A stretch of DNA of 64,000 bases from Aureicoccus marinus (GCF_002954325.1 NZ_MQVX01000001.1:1913383-1977382), one strand, 5' to 3'; shown: positions 38,186 to 47,313, counted from the stretch's first letter. Notes: generated by a model not told the origin, from the sequence alone. Made by a program: numbers and translations.

Positions 38186-38216
38186 TTGCAGAATAAAAAG
38201 AGACAACTGATCTTTG
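38186..38216 (+). promoter_or_regulatory. Promoter-like element before the DUF3050 gene
   Basis: TTG (38186-38188), 20-base spacer and GATCTTTG (38209-38216), one mismatch from TAnnTTTG, 12 bases before the ATG at 38229. Confidence 0.4.
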
Positions 38217-38228
38217 CAAAAAAAAGCC

Positions 38229-39038
38229 ATGGAAGTCACCTGCATGACTACTTCTCATATTGAAGAAGAAATCTATTTTTTTCGCAAAAAGCTTCAAAAT
38301 CACGGCCTCTACAACAACCTGAAAACACTTGAAGACATCAGGATCTTCATGGAATCTCATGTTTACGCCGTTTGGGACTTTATGTCGCTGCTCAAGGCAT
38401 TACAGAGGGACCTAACCGGGAGCCGTCTGCCTTGGACTCCCCCGAACAACCCTGTTCTAGCCCGCTTCATAAATGAAATTGTTTTGGATGAAGAAAGTGA
38501 TCTTAATGACCAAGGGGAAGTTCAAAGCCACTTTGAAATGTACCTCGACGCTATGGACGAATTGGGGGCCGACCACAACGGAATTGACGACCTTATTAGC
38601 CGTTTACAATCTGGAGACCATTTTACACTCGGCATGATTAATGGTCAAACAGATGAGAGAACCCGAGATTTTGTTGCTTTTACGCTCGATACGGTAGGTA
38701 GTCAAAACACAGTGGCTATTGCTGCTGCATTTGCCTTCGGAAGGGAAGAAATCATCCCTGAGATGTTTCTAAAAATTCTGAAATCAGCTGATCCGGAGTC
38801 CAAACGGTACACAAAACTGCGTTACTATTTGCAGAGGCACATTGAATTGGATGGTGATCAGCATGGTCCATTGTCCATGAGGATGATCGAAGAAATTTGT
38901 GGGACAAATGAAAAAAACTGGATGATCGCATTGGAATCTGCCAAAACATCCATTTCAAAACGAATTGCGCTTTGGGATACAATCAACGAAAAAATTGTTC
39001 GCGCTAAAGCTGCAGTCCGAACACACCATCTCATTTAG
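38229..39038 (+). CDS. DUF3050 protein, heme-oxygenase-like fold
   Basis: A soluble, mainly helical 269-residue protein of the DUF3050 family. Typical stretches are F-M-E-S-H-V-Y-A-V-W-D-F-M-S-L-L-K-A-L-Q, S-H-F-E-M-Y-L-D-A-M and R-H-I-E-L-D-G-D-Q-H-G-P. The spaced Glu/His/Asp residues resemble the metal ligands of heme-oxygenase-like diiron enzymes, but no reaction is established. I start at ATG 38229; ATG 38244 is also possible. It is the first gene of a more A+T-rich patch and stands apart from the flippase by 179 bases. Confidence 0.8.
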   Translation: MEVTCMTTSHIEEEIYFFRKKLQNHGLYNNLKTLEDIRIFMESHVYAVWDFMSLLKALQRDLTGSRLPWTPPNNPVLARFINEIVLDEESDLNDQGEVQSHFEMYLDAMDELGADHNGIDDLISRLQSGDHFTLGMINGQTDERTRDFVAFTLDTVGSQNTVAIAAAFAFGREEIIPEMFLKILKSADPESKRYTKLRYYLQRHIELDGDQHGPLSMRMIEEICGTNEKNWMIALESAKTSISKRIALWDTINEKIVRAKAAVRTHHLI

Positions 39039-39217
39039 ATCTTTGATTTTGGAGATTTTATAAGGCCCAAAACAACGATTTTAAAAATCATTATTTTGCA
39101 GTAAATTACTTACACATCACATAATCTGCCTCTCACAACATCGCCTATACTAATTAAATCATCTTGGAGTTGGTAATATCAAGAGTATCTTAGATATTTC
39201 TTTTTTTAGACTAAAAG

Positions 39218-40225
39218 ATGATTCAAAAACTTAAGAAGCTCAAGGGAGAAAAGAATCTTTCTTCATTGATGGCCAATCTAGTTACGGCTGTCCTTGGCCT
39301 GATAAGCTTTATGCTTCTTACGCGACAGCTCAGCACTGAAAGATTCGGGGATTGGGTACTCTTTCTCGCTTTGACCAATTTTGCAGATTCCATTCGGTAT
39401 GGACTAACAAGAACCTCTGTTGTTCGTCTTTTGACCAATGCCGACAAGGAACAAATCAAGCGACTTTTGGGCTCAAGTTTCCGCTTGAGCTGTATTGTAC
39501 TTATCATTTTTTGGGTTATCCTTTGGCTAACGTGGGGGATATGGGAACACTCTGGCTGGCAAGTGATCAACGGGTATAAACTGTTTTTGATTTGGTATCC
39601 TGTCTTTGGTCTCGCAGCATTGGGATGGAAGAATGCCTATGGTTTATTCCAAGCTGAACAAAACTTCAATCGAATGATGCTTGTGCGAGTTTCAAATATT
39701 GGACTATTTGTTCTTTTTCTGATAATTAATCTTCTTTGGTTAAAACTTGAAATCACATCCATTATTATTGTTTACATCACAACCAACCTTATTTCTAGTA
39801 TGTGGTGTACATTCCGAAAATGGGATGGCCTCTTCTATCTCAATCATGCAGACAAAATAACCGAACGTCAACTTTTTCATTTCGGAAAATACTCGATGGG
39901 ATCGCTTATTGGCTCAAATCTGCTGAAAAGTGCAGATACCTTTATTATCGGATCAAGTACTCTAATGGGACCTGAGGCAATTGCGATGTATGCTATCCCC
40001 TTAAAATTAACCGACCTGATCGGAATCCCGTTAAAGAGTTTTTCTATGACCGCCTACCCGCGTCTTTCCAAACAGTTTCTCAAAAACAACATGGAAGAAG
40101 TGAAGCATATTTTCTATTCCTACACTGGCGCTGTCACCTTTATTTTAAGCCCATTCATATTGCTTTGTTACCTATTCGCAGACCCTTGGTTTACATTCTT
40201 GGTGGAGATGGGTACTTATCGGTAA
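39218..40225 (+). CDS. Polysaccharide flippase (Wzx-like), N-terminal part (frameshifted gene)
   Basis: Membrane carrier of the MATE/MVF-type polysaccharide flippase group that moves lipid-linked sugar units across the inner membrane. About nine hydrophobic segments are present, beginning N-L-V-T-A-V-L-G-L-I-S-F-M-L-L-T-R, and D-T-F-I-I-G-S-S-T-L-M-G-P-E-A-I-A-M-Y fits the central helix region. The frame ends in an out-of-frame tail after L-F-A-D-P. Adding one C to the CCC run at 40193-40195 continues it as P-L-V-Y-I-L-G-G-D-G-Y into the next entry; whole gene 39218-40560, about 447 residues. Base composition is visibly more A+T-rich than the flanks. Confidence 0.85.
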   Translation: MIQKLKKLKGEKNLSSLMANLVTAVLGLISFMLLTRQLSTERFGDWVLFLALTNFADSIRYGLTRTSVVRLLTNADKEQIKRLLGSSFRLSCIVLIIFWVILWLTWGIWEHSGWQVINGYKLFLIWYPVFGLAALGWKNAYGLFQAEQNFNRMMLVRVSNIGLFVLFLIINLLWLKLEITSIIIVYITTNLISSMWCTFRKWDGLFYLNHADKITERQLFHFGKYSMGSLIGSNLLKSADTFIIGSSTLMGPEAIAMYAIPLKLTDLIGIPLKSFSMTAYPRLSKQFLKNNMEEVKHIFYSYTGAVTFILSPFILLCYLFADPWFTFLVEMGTYR

Positions 40226-40560
40226 TAGATGAATTGGTTCTGGTATTGAGGATTTTTACTTTATATCTCTTTTTCCTTCCTTTTGATCGCTTTCTTGGGA
40301 TTCTCTTTGACAGTATTGATCAACCTAAGCTCAACCTATTTAAGGTTTTAGCAATGGCCTCTGCTAATATTGCAATTGATTTGATCGCTGTCCATTATTT
40401 CCAGTCCTTGGCGCTTGTTGCGATAGGCACAGTTACATTTACATTGATTGGTATCGGCGTTGGACTCTTTTTAATTAGAGATCATTTACAAATAGATCTA
40501 AAAAACCTGGTTGCACAGACCATCTTATTTTTTAAAAATTTCAAAGAACAACTTCCGTAA
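40165..40560 (+). CDS. Polysaccharide flippase, C-terminal part (frameshifted gene)
   Basis: Supplies the last four or so transmembrane segments (for example V-L-R-I-F-T-L-Y-L-F-F-L-P-F-D-R and I-G-T-V-T-F-T-L-I-G-I-G-V-G-L-F-L-I). The first ten codons from the apparent ATG are out of register with the family; real sequence begins at L-V-Y-I-L-G-G-D-G. It ends 66 bases before the ATP-grasp gene. Confidence 0.8.
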   Translation: MLPIRRPLVYILGGDGYLSVIDELVLVLRIFTLYLFFLPFDRFLGILFDSIDQPKLNLFKVLAMASANIAIDLIAVHYFQSLALVAIGTVTFTLIGIGVGLFLIRDHLQIDLKNLVAQTILFFKNFKEQLP

Positions 40561-40626
40561 AATTCACAAGTGGACATACAGGGAAATACCTTTGTAATTC
40601 CATAGACCAATAACTAAACTTCGTTC

Positions 40627-41754
40627 ATGAAACGCATCTATCAAGTCTGGAAAATTATTTCGGAAAGAAGACTGAGGGCCCATTACAACAAGCATTACAG
40701 TCAAGAAATAAGAAAATATCGCAAGGCTAAGGATAAAAAGAAGAAGTCGGTCATAATCCGTGAAATGAGAACCCTTAAACAATACTGGGGATGCTATCCA
40801 TTTCAGTACATACGCTATGGTATGTATAGACGAGAATGTACTCAATCCATCGAAGAAATGAAGAATTACATTCCAAACTTTTTCGCTTATTACCTTTTCT
40901 TTCCCAAATTTTTTAAGGACTATGGAGTTTTGAGTGAGGATAAGGAACTGACCTTTCAGCTGCTAAAATCCTACAATCTTCCTCAGCCAAAACTTCTGTG
41001 GCAATATAAAAATGGGTATTTCTACGATAACGAGAAAAATGAAATTACTAAGGAAAAGGCTTCTTCAGTAATTCAAAATTCCAACGCGCTGAAGATGTTT
41101 CTTAAACCGACAAATGGACTCGGCGGAAAGGGAATAAAAGTTCATCAGGCGGACCCCAATGAGGAGCAAAAATACAACGCCAAAAAATCCCGAGAAATAA
41201 TCGAAAACATGGATAAGGCAACCGATTATATACTCCAAGAGGGACTTACTCAACACGAGGAGCTGAACGCCATCTATCCTAATGCTGTTAATACTTTTAG
41301 AGTTATTACAGAGTTTAAAAATGGAAATAGTCGGGTCTTACTTGCCATGCTTCGAATGGGGCAAGGAGGGAGCCATTTGGATAATGCCAGCAAATCAGGA
41401 TTAGTTTGCCGTATAAACATTGAAACAGGAGAGTTTGATAAACTCATTCACAAAGGGCATGGAATAACCACAGATGCACATCCTGACACAGGATTTAGCT
41501 TCAACGGATACGTCTTTCCACATTGGAAAGAAGTCAAAGAACTCGCTGAAAAAGCGGCAGTGAAGTTTGGCCCAATTGGATTTGGTGGTTGGGATATTGC
41601 CTATACCAATGAAGGGGCTGCAATCATAGAACTCAATGCTGCACCAGGACTTGAATACCTGCAGGATTGCCATGGAGGAATTCGAGAGGTATTTGGAATT
41701 GACAACCCAAAGGACTTTTGGGTAAGCGAAAAGTTTTCCGTTCGGGAATTGTAG
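40627..41754 (+). CDS. Sugar-transfer-associated ATP-grasp protein
   Basis: A 375-residue ATP-grasp enzyme of the type found in polysaccharide gene clusters. After a basic helical N-terminus come L-K-M-F-L-K-P-T-N-G-L-G-G-K-G-I-K-V (about 157-174; ATP-binding lysine and Gly loop), L-Q-E-G-L-T-Q-H, and the metal-binding end G-G-W-D-I-A-Y..A-A-I-I-E-L-N-A-A-P-G-L-E-Y. Such proteins are thought to ligate an amino acid or similar group to a sugar, but the substrate is unknown. It follows the flippase on the same strand and converges with the glycosyltransferase 4 bases away. Confidence 0.83.
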   Translation: MKRIYQVWKIISERRLRAHYNKHYSQEIRKYRKAKDKKKKSVIIREMRTLKQYWGCYPFQYIRYGMYRRECTQSIEEMKNYIPNFFAYYLFFPKFFKDYGVLSEDKELTFQLLKSYNLPQPKLLWQYKNGYFYDNEKNEITKEKASSVIQNSNALKMFLKPTNGLGGKGIKVHQADPNEEQKYNAKKSREIIENMDKATDYILQEGLTQHEELNAIYPNAVNTFRVITEFKNGNSRVLLAMLRMGQGGSHLDNASKSGLVCRINIETGEFDKLIHKGHGITTDAHPDTGFSFNGYVFPHWKEVKELAEKAAVKFGPIGFGGWDIAYTNEGAAIIELNAAPGLEYLQDCHGGIREVFGIDNPKDFWVSEKFSVREL

Positions 41755-41758
41755 TCCT

Positions 41759-42964
41759 CTATCTGGAATCTTTAACCCTGGTTTTCTCTAAACTAGAGAA
41801 TATGGCTTTTGCATTATTTTCCCATGTATGAGAACTTGCAAAAGCCCGACGTCGGTCTTCCAAAATCGGAGTGTTTTCTGCCAAGGCACGCTCAATTAAA
41901 TGCAAGTAATCCTCTGGACTCTCTCCTAAGTAGACATAATCACTAAAATATTCCATTGCTTTAGTCATTGAAGCGACTACTGGTTTTCCCATGGCCAGAT
42001 ACTCATCAATTTTCCTTGGATAATTTCCCATAGTAATTTCCGTGATTCGCTGTGGATTTAAAGCAACATCAAAGCCCTGTATATACCCAGGCAAACTGTC
42101 CAGAGGTTGTAATCCTAAGAAATAAACATTGGGATAGTCGTGCAATTCGGATTCTTTAAAAACAGAATCTTCAGGCCCTACTAGCACCAAAGACCAGTCG
42201 GGTCTATTTTTAGCAATTTCTATTAATATATCGGGATCTAGACGACCATTACTCAAGAAACCAACATATCCGACAACAGGGCCTGAAATCTTTACCAACA
42301 CTTCTGGAACATCAATCACCTGGTTGCGATTATCAAAGGCTTTTGTATCACATCCTTGACCGACCATGTAGCAATGACGATTGAATTGCAAACCGTAATC
42401 TTGATAGAGATTTGAATTACAAACAACACAATCTGCCTCCGCTATAAGGACAGGTTCTAACCTTTGGCCATGCTTTTTCCAATACCGGTTTCGACTTAGG
42501 TAATCCCGCATATAATAGATATAGCTTGAAGGGGACAGAAACTCACGAACATGTTGACCTAAGTGCATTGAACTGTCATTAAAAACAATTACATCACTAA
42601 AACCCAATTGATCGATAGCGCTTTGAACCTCAGAGGTAAACCGTTTTGCATTAATACGGTTTAATCTATCGAACAGCTTTTTAAAAGGAATTCTATTGAT
42701 AGACTCAACTATTTTTTGAGGTTGGTAAGTCCAAAGTCCTGCCTTAATTTGTATTAATGGACTGCTGTCTTTTTTTGTTATTTTTTTTCTTCTTTGGACC
42801 CTGGCGGAATGCCTATCGAAAATGGAACTAGACCTGTCTATTGGAGGGTTAACATACAAAACTCTGTGGTGCTCAGAGAATGCAATAGCGATATTCTTGC
42901 AGTTACTACCAATTTTAATATCCCAATCTTGAATACCGATAACAACAATATCTCTTTCGTTCAT
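41759..42964 (-). CDS. Glycosyltransferase, GT4-like (GT-B fold)
   Basis: A 401-residue cytoplasmic glycosyltransferase. The C-terminal nucleotide-sugar domain shows G-P-V-V-G-Y-V-G-F-L-S-N-G-R-L-D (about 228-243), D-W-S-L-V-L-V-G-P, N-V-Y-F-L-G-L-Q-P, and the family loop with D-E-Y-L-A-M-G-K-P-V-V-A-S (about 328-340). The N-terminal acceptor domain is poorly conserved. The acceptor and donor are unknown; the flippase and ATP-grasp neighbours point to surface polysaccharide or glycolipid synthesis. The low-complexity R-R-K-K-I-T-K-K-D is encoded by an A/T-rich run. Confidence 0.85.
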   Translation of the reverse strand: MNERDIVVIGIQDWDIKIGSNCKNIAIAFSEHHRVLYVNPPIDRSSSIFDRHSARVQRRKKITKKDSSPLIQIKAGLWTYQPQKIVESINRIPFKKLFDRLNRINAKRFTSEVQSAIDQLGFSDVIVFNDSSMHLGQHVREFLSPSSYIYYMRDYLSRNRYWKKHGQRLEPVLIAEADCVVCNSNLYQDYGLQFNRHCYMVGQGCDTKAFDNRNQVIDVPEVLVKISGPVVGYVGFLSNGRLDPDILIEIAKNRPDWSLVLVGPEDSVFKESELHDYPNVYFLGLQPLDSLPGYIQGFDVALNPQRITEITMGNYPRKIDEYLAMGKPVVASMTKAMEYFSDYVYLGESPEDYLHLIERALAENTPILEDRRRAFASSHTWENNAKAIFSSLEKTRVKDSR

Positions 42965-43150
42965 GCTAATGAATTAGAATACGATGGGCCATTCAAAATT
43001 GACCTCATTGAAAAGTGGTTAAATAATGTCAACCGAAGATTAAAAGAACTAAAGAATTTTCAAACAACAATGGTTTTACCTTCTATCGCACGGGAAGAAC
43101 AAACATAATATTGGACTATTCTTGATTTTAGAAGAACGAACTTAAATTAA

Positions 43151-43177
43151 AAAACCCCCTGAAAATCAGAGGGTTTT
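43151..43177 (-). terminator. Terminator of tRNA-Gln
   Basis: A 12-base stem with one mismatch (43151-43162 with 43166-43177, AAA loop) starts 6 bases after the tRNA 3' end; the minus-strand product ends in a run of six T. Confidence 0.85.
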
Positions 43178-43182
43178 TACTG

Positions 43183-43253
43183 TTGGCCTACTAGGATCGA
43201 ACCTAGAATGACTGAACCAAAATCAGTAGTGTTGCCAATTACACCATAGGCCA
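43183..43253 (-). tRNA. tRNA-Gln (TTG anticodon)
   Basis: A 71-base cloverleaf on the minus strand: acceptor TGGCCTA/TAGGCCA (43247-43253 with 43184-43190), anticodon arm ACTGA-TTTTGGT-TCAGT with anticodon TTG, and a T arm with GGTTCGATCC. Discriminator base A at 43183; CCA is not encoded. A good promoter lies 18 bases upstream and a terminator directly after. Confidence 0.95.
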
Positions 43254-43270
43254 TTCCATTATTGAGGGTG

Positions 43271-43300
43271 CAAATTTAAAACAATACTTCTTTTGACCAA
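43271..43300 (-). promoter_or_regulatory. Promoter of tRNA-Gln
   Basis: Minus-strand TTG (43298-43300), 19-base spacer and TAAATTTG (43271-43278), an exact consensus match, with predicted transcription start about 10 bases before the mature tRNA. Confidence 0.65.
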
Positions 43301-43480
43301 AGTAAATCTTTTAAAAGTACACTAACACTTTTTAAGAAAGTACTAAGCAATCGTTATTGGCCTTTGGGCGTTCTTGCTCTGCATTACAAGAGTATTCTTA
43401 AGAAATAATAAGGTTTTGCAAAAAAGGAGCGGTCTGCACGATTATTTAATAAATTCGCCCAACCGAAAATAAACGCGTCT

Positions 43481-44854
43481 ATGGTATTCCAACATTTGTC
43501 CTTTGTAAAACAAGCACACTTTGCCGAAGATTACAATAAATGGAATACCCTTTTGGGCTGGTTGAGCTTTTTGATCGCCCTAATCGTCTACTTTATGACG
43601 GTTGAACCGACCGGGAGTTTTTGGGACGCCGGTGAATACATCACGACCGCGGCCAAATTGCAAGTGGGTCACCCACCCGGAGCCCCACTTTTACAGATGA
43701 TCGGTGCCTTTTTCGCCCTTTTTGCCTTCGGGAATGAGCTGAAAATCGCCTTGATGGTCAATTCGGTTTCGGTGGTATCAAGCGCCTTTGCGGTTCTTTT
43801 CACTTATTGGATTATCACCAACCTCCTGAAAAAAGTCATTACCAAAGAAGAGGGTGCCCTCGACAACAGCAATGCCCTTGTGCTTTTAGGGAGTGGACTT
43901 ATCGGAGCATTGGCTTTTACTTTTTCTGACAGTTTTTGGTTCAATGCCGTAGAAACGGAAGTTTATGCCATGGCCAGTTTTATTATGGCCTTACTCTTTT
44001 GGTTAGGCCTGAAGTGGACAGACAACCTGGATGACCCTCGAGGTCATCGCTGGCTCCTTCTGATTTGCTTTGTCATCGGCTTGGTCTTTGGAATACAGTT
44101 CATGGGCTTCCTGGCCATCCCGTCCATCGGACTCCTTTTCTTTTTCAAAAAATACCCGAAACCGACCTGGAAACAATTCCTCTTGGGGAATTTAGCCGTA
44201 GTCGCGGTTCTCTTTTTGGTCTACAAGTTTTCTTTAACTTATGTATTAAAGCTTTTTGGGGCCGGAGAGGTATTCTTCGTCAACCAAGTGGGACTGCCTT
44301 TTAACTCAGGAACCATCATCATTGGTCTTTTATTTATCGGCCTGTTCTACTGGGGAATCACCTACACCAAAAAGAACAAACTGCCTTTGGCCAATCTGAT
44401 TGTTCATTGCTTGCTGTTCCTTTTCTTAGGATTCTCTTCCTGGCTCATGCTTCCGATTCGTGCAAATGCCCAAACCGTAGTAAACGAGAACAACCCGGAA
44501 GACGCCCGTTCACTATTGGCCTACTACAACCGGGAACAGTATCCTGGAGTAGAAAGTCCTGTCTACGGGAGCTACTACAGTGACCTCTTTGCAGAACCGG
44601 GGAACGATATTGACGATAAACCCAAATACGAAAAAGACCACACCCTGGGCAAATACGTTATCGTCAACCAGTACGAAGACGCCCTTCAGGGTCCAAACCC
44701 CGAGCACGTCGCCTACTCCCCCGAATGTGGAGTGATGCCAATGCCGAAAATTACATGCGTTATTACGGACGCCTGGATTACAAAATCAAACCACGTCACC
44801 GCATCAGTGCGGGGAACGGAGAACCCATCACCGCTAAAGACTACACGGATCTAA
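43481..44854 (+). CDS. DUF2723 membrane protein, N-terminal part (frameshifted gene)
   Basis: N-terminal membrane half of a DUF2723 protein, a family of large glycosyltransferase-like (protein O-mannosyltransferase-related) membrane proteins of Bacteroidota. Conserved beginning: T-V-E-P-T-G-S-F-W-D-A-G-E-Y-I-T-T-A, with the D-x-G/E loop, then G-H-P-P-G-A-P-L and about nine hydrophobic segments. After V-A-Y-S-P the frame goes astray and stops. One more C in the CCCCC run at 44718-44722 gives S-P-R-M-W-S-D-A-N-A-E-N-Y, the normal continuation. Whole gene 43481-46932, about 1,150 residues. Confidence 0.92.
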   Translation: MVFQHLSFVKQAHFAEDYNKWNTLLGWLSFLIALIVYFMTVEPTGSFWDAGEYITTAAKLQVGHPPGAPLLQMIGAFFALFAFGNELKIALMVNSVSVVSSAFAVLFTYWIITNLLKKVITKEEGALDNSNALVLLGSGLIGALAFTFSDSFWFNAVETEVYAMASFIMALLFWLGLKWTDNLDDPRGHRWLLLICFVIGLVFGIQFMGFLAIPSIGLLFFFKKYPKPTWKQFLLGNLAVVAVLFLVYKFSLTYVLKLFGAGEVFFVNQVGLPFNSGTIIIGLLFIGLFYWGITYTKKNKLPLANLIVHCLLFLFLGFSSWLMLPIRANAQTVVNENNPEDARSLLAYYNREQYPGVESPVYGSYYSDLFAEPGNDIDDKPKYEKDHTLGKYVIVNQYEDALQGPNPEHVAYSPECGVMPMPKITCVITDAWITKSNHVTASVRGTENPSPLKTTRI

Positions 44855-46932
44855 TCGATGCCATCCGCCGCTTTGAAGCCATGGACGCCGGTGGGCAAAT
44901 CGGCACCGAACAGTACATTGACTTCCTCCGTTCTTTTGGAGACTATATCGATGTTCAAAAACCCACCCTGGGTGATAACCTCAGGTACCTCTTCGACTTT
45001 CAGTGGGGGTATATGTACGTGCGGTACTTTATGTGGAATTTCGTCGGTAGACAGAACGACGTTCAGGGTCGTTACGACGGCAACGGGAACTGGATCAGTG
45101 GAATCAACTTTTTGGATTCGGCCCGCATTGGAAGCCAAGATAACTTGCCAAGCGATGACCTAAACAACAAAGGGCGGAATACGTATTTCTTCCTTCCCTT
45201 TATCTTGGGACTCATCGGCATCATCTACCAGGTGGTGCGCAACCCCAAACAATTCTGGATACTCTTGGTCTACTTCCTCTTTACAGGATTAGCCATTCAA
45301 TTCTACACCAACCCGCCCATCTTCCAGCCAAGGGAGCGTGATTACTCGCTGGTTGGGTCTTTCTTCATCTTCTGCCTGTGGATTGGTATGGGTGCATACG
45401 GTTTGTTTGTAGAATTACGTAAACGTTTAAAATTCCAATGGACCGGCCCTGCTGTTCTCGGTTTGACTTTCTTGACGGTTCCTCTACTGATGGCCACACA
45501 GAACTGGGATGACCACGATCGTTCCGGAAGACAAACAGCCCGCTCAACGGCCATGGCTTATCTCTCGTCTTGTAAAGAAGACGCCGGGGCCATTTTATTC
45601 ACTATTGGCGATAACGACACCTTCCCGCTCTGGTACGTTCAGGAGATCGAAAACTTCAGAACGGATGTGCGGGTAGTCAACACCAGTCTTTTTGCTACGG
45701 ATTGGTACATCGATCAGATGAAGCGACAGGCCTACGAGAGTGCACCCATTCCTTCTCAACTGACTCACGACAAATACCGTTTTGGAACACGGGATGCAAT
45801 TTACTACCAGGGGCTTCCAGGAATATCCGAAAAGCGCTGGAGCCTGGATGACTTTATGAACTGGGTGAGCAGCGATGATCCGCAAACCAAATTGCGTTTT
45901 TGGCTGGAGCGCCGAGGAGCTGACTTGAGCCAATACCCGGAGTCCAACCTCAACATCGTCATTTACCCGACCAACAAGATTCGTGTGCCTGTCAATAAAG
46001 AGAATGTTTTAGCCAGCGGCCTGGTCAAAGCGGAAGACGCCGATCTTATCGTCGATTATATCGACATTGATCTTCCAAAAGGTGCCCTTCCCAAAAACCG
46101 CATTCTGATGTTGGATATTCTGAAGAACAACGATTGGAAGAGACCGCTTTACTTCTCTGGAGGAAGCTTTGATAAGGCCGAATACATTTGGATGAAGGAT
46201 TACCTCCAATTGGATGGCTTGGTTTACAAACTGGTACCGATCAAAACCAAGAACGCCAGCGCCTTTGAAATGGGACGCATCGATTCTGATTTGATGTACG
46301 AGATCGCAATGGACTGGGAATGGGGGAACTCTTCAGACACCTCCATTTACCACGATACCCAAACCCGTTCCCAAGGGCTTTCTTTCCGCAGTAACCTGGC
46401 GCGATTAAGCGAGCAATTAATCCGTGAAGGTAAAATTGAAAAAGCCCGCAACATTATCGAATTGGCTATGGAACAGCTGCCTTTTGAGAGCTATGGCTTT
46501 TACGCCTTCCTGGAGCCTTATTTGGATGGCTACTTCAAGGTAGGAGAAACGGAAAAGGCCAAGGAACTCTTCGAAAAACTAAAGAAGGTCTACCAAGAGA
46601 GATTGGACTACCGCAGCGGATTAAAGGAAGCGGAAAAAGTGGATCAAATGGAAGATGTCTATGCCGATCTACAAGCCTACCGCCGTGTAGTGGATATTTT
46701 ATTCGAGAACCAACAGTTGGACTGGGGAACAGAAGAACTCGGGGTTTACAGCCAATACGTGCAGCCTTTCCGCACCTATATGGGCGATGATAATGCAGAC
46801 TACCTGCTGGAGTCTCCTCTTGAGTTAAAGATGAAAGAGTTAAAGTCAGAAGAAGGCATAATCCTTCCCGACAGCGCTACCCTGGACAGCCTTCAAAAGG
46901 CCTTACAAATTTCCGATACAGTACTGAATTAA
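44725..46932 (+). CDS. DUF2723 membrane protein, C-terminal part (frameshifted gene)
   Basis: The rest of the DUF2723 protein. It contains three or four more transmembrane segments (for example N-T-Y-F-F-L-P-F-I-L-G-L-I-G-I), the conserved Y-T-N-P-P-I-F-Q-P-R-E-R-D-Y-S-L-V-G and D-H-D-R-S-G-R segments and I-L-F-T-I-G-D-N-D-T-F-P-L-W-Y, then a soluble C-terminal region with TPR-like helices (about residues 570-690 of this part). Its first Met is in the overlap with the N-terminal part and is not a real start. The stop overlaps the convergent thioredoxin-like gene by 4 bases. Confidence 0.92.
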   Translation: MWSDANAENYMRYYGRLDYKIKPRHRISAGNGEPITAKDYTDLIDAIRRFEAMDAGGQIGTEQYIDFLRSFGDYIDVQKPTLGDNLRYLFDFQWGYMYVRYFMWNFVGRQNDVQGRYDGNGNWISGINFLDSARIGSQDNLPSDDLNNKGRNTYFFLPFILGLIGIIYQVVRNPKQFWILLVYFLFTGLAIQFYTNPPIFQPRERDYSLVGSFFIFCLWIGMGAYGLFVELRKRLKFQWTGPAVLGLTFLTVPLLMATQNWDDHDRSGRQTARSTAMAYLSSCKEDAGAILFTIGDNDTFPLWYVQEIENFRTDVRVVNTSLFATDWYIDQMKRQAYESAPIPSQLTHDKYRFGTRDAIYYQGLPGISEKRWSLDDFMNWVSSDDPQTKLRFWLERRGADLSQYPESNLNIVIYPTNKIRVPVNKENVLASGLVKAEDADLIVDYIDIDLPKGALPKNRILMLDILKNNDWKRPLYFSGGSFDKAEYIWMKDYLQLDGLVYKLVPIKTKNASAFEMGRIDSDLMYEIAMDWEWGNSSDTSIYHDTQTRSQGLSFRSNLARLSEQLIREGKIEKARNIIELAMEQLPFESYGFYAFLEPYLDGYFKVGETEKAKELFEKLKKVYQERLDYRSGLKEAEKVDQMEDVYADLQAYRRVVDILFENQQLDWGTEELGVYSQYVQPFRTYMGDDNADYLLESPLELKMKELKSEEGIILPDSATLDSLQKALQISDTVLN

Positions 46933-47225
46933 ACGTACTCCTGAAGAATACCCATCAGGGTTTCTGCATCTTGCTCTCCGCTTTGACGCCAAACCATTTC
47001 ACCCTTTTTGTAGATCATTAGGGTAGGCAATCCTTTGATGCGCAAAGCTTGCGAAAGCTCTTTGTTTTTATCGACATCAATCTTGATGATTTTACCTTGG
47101 GCACCTATAGAAACGGCTACTTCTTGTAAAACAGGATGCATGGCCATGCTGGCATCGCTCCACTCCGCGTAAAAGTCAAGCAGAACTGGAACATTTCGAT
47201 CGATTAATTCCCCAAATTTAGACAT
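46929..47225 (-). CDS. Thioredoxin-fold protein lacking the CxxC cysteines
   Basis: A 98-residue single thioredoxin domain without signal peptide. The strand V-P-V-L-L-D-F-Y-A-E-W and the cis-proline loop K-G-L-P-T-L-M-I are intact, but where thioredoxins have W-C-G-P-C-K this protein has W22-S-D-A-S-M, and it has no cysteine at all. It therefore cannot do thiol-disulfide exchange and may act as a scaffold or chaperone. Each Cys-to-Ser change needs one base (TGC to AGC). Isolated gene, converging with DUF2723. Confidence 0.88.
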   Translation of the reverse strand: MSKFGELIDRNVPVLLDFYAEWSDASMAMHPVLQEVAVSIGAQGKIIKIDVDKNKELSQALRIKGLPTLMIYKKGEMVWRQSGEQDAETLMGILQEYV

Positions 47226-47313
47226 GTGCTGGTCTTAGGATTCATTTAAAATTAGCAATTTTTCAATTGGGCTTTTCTCCTGTAAGCGAATCACTTTCAA
47301 GAGCATAGTCCCA

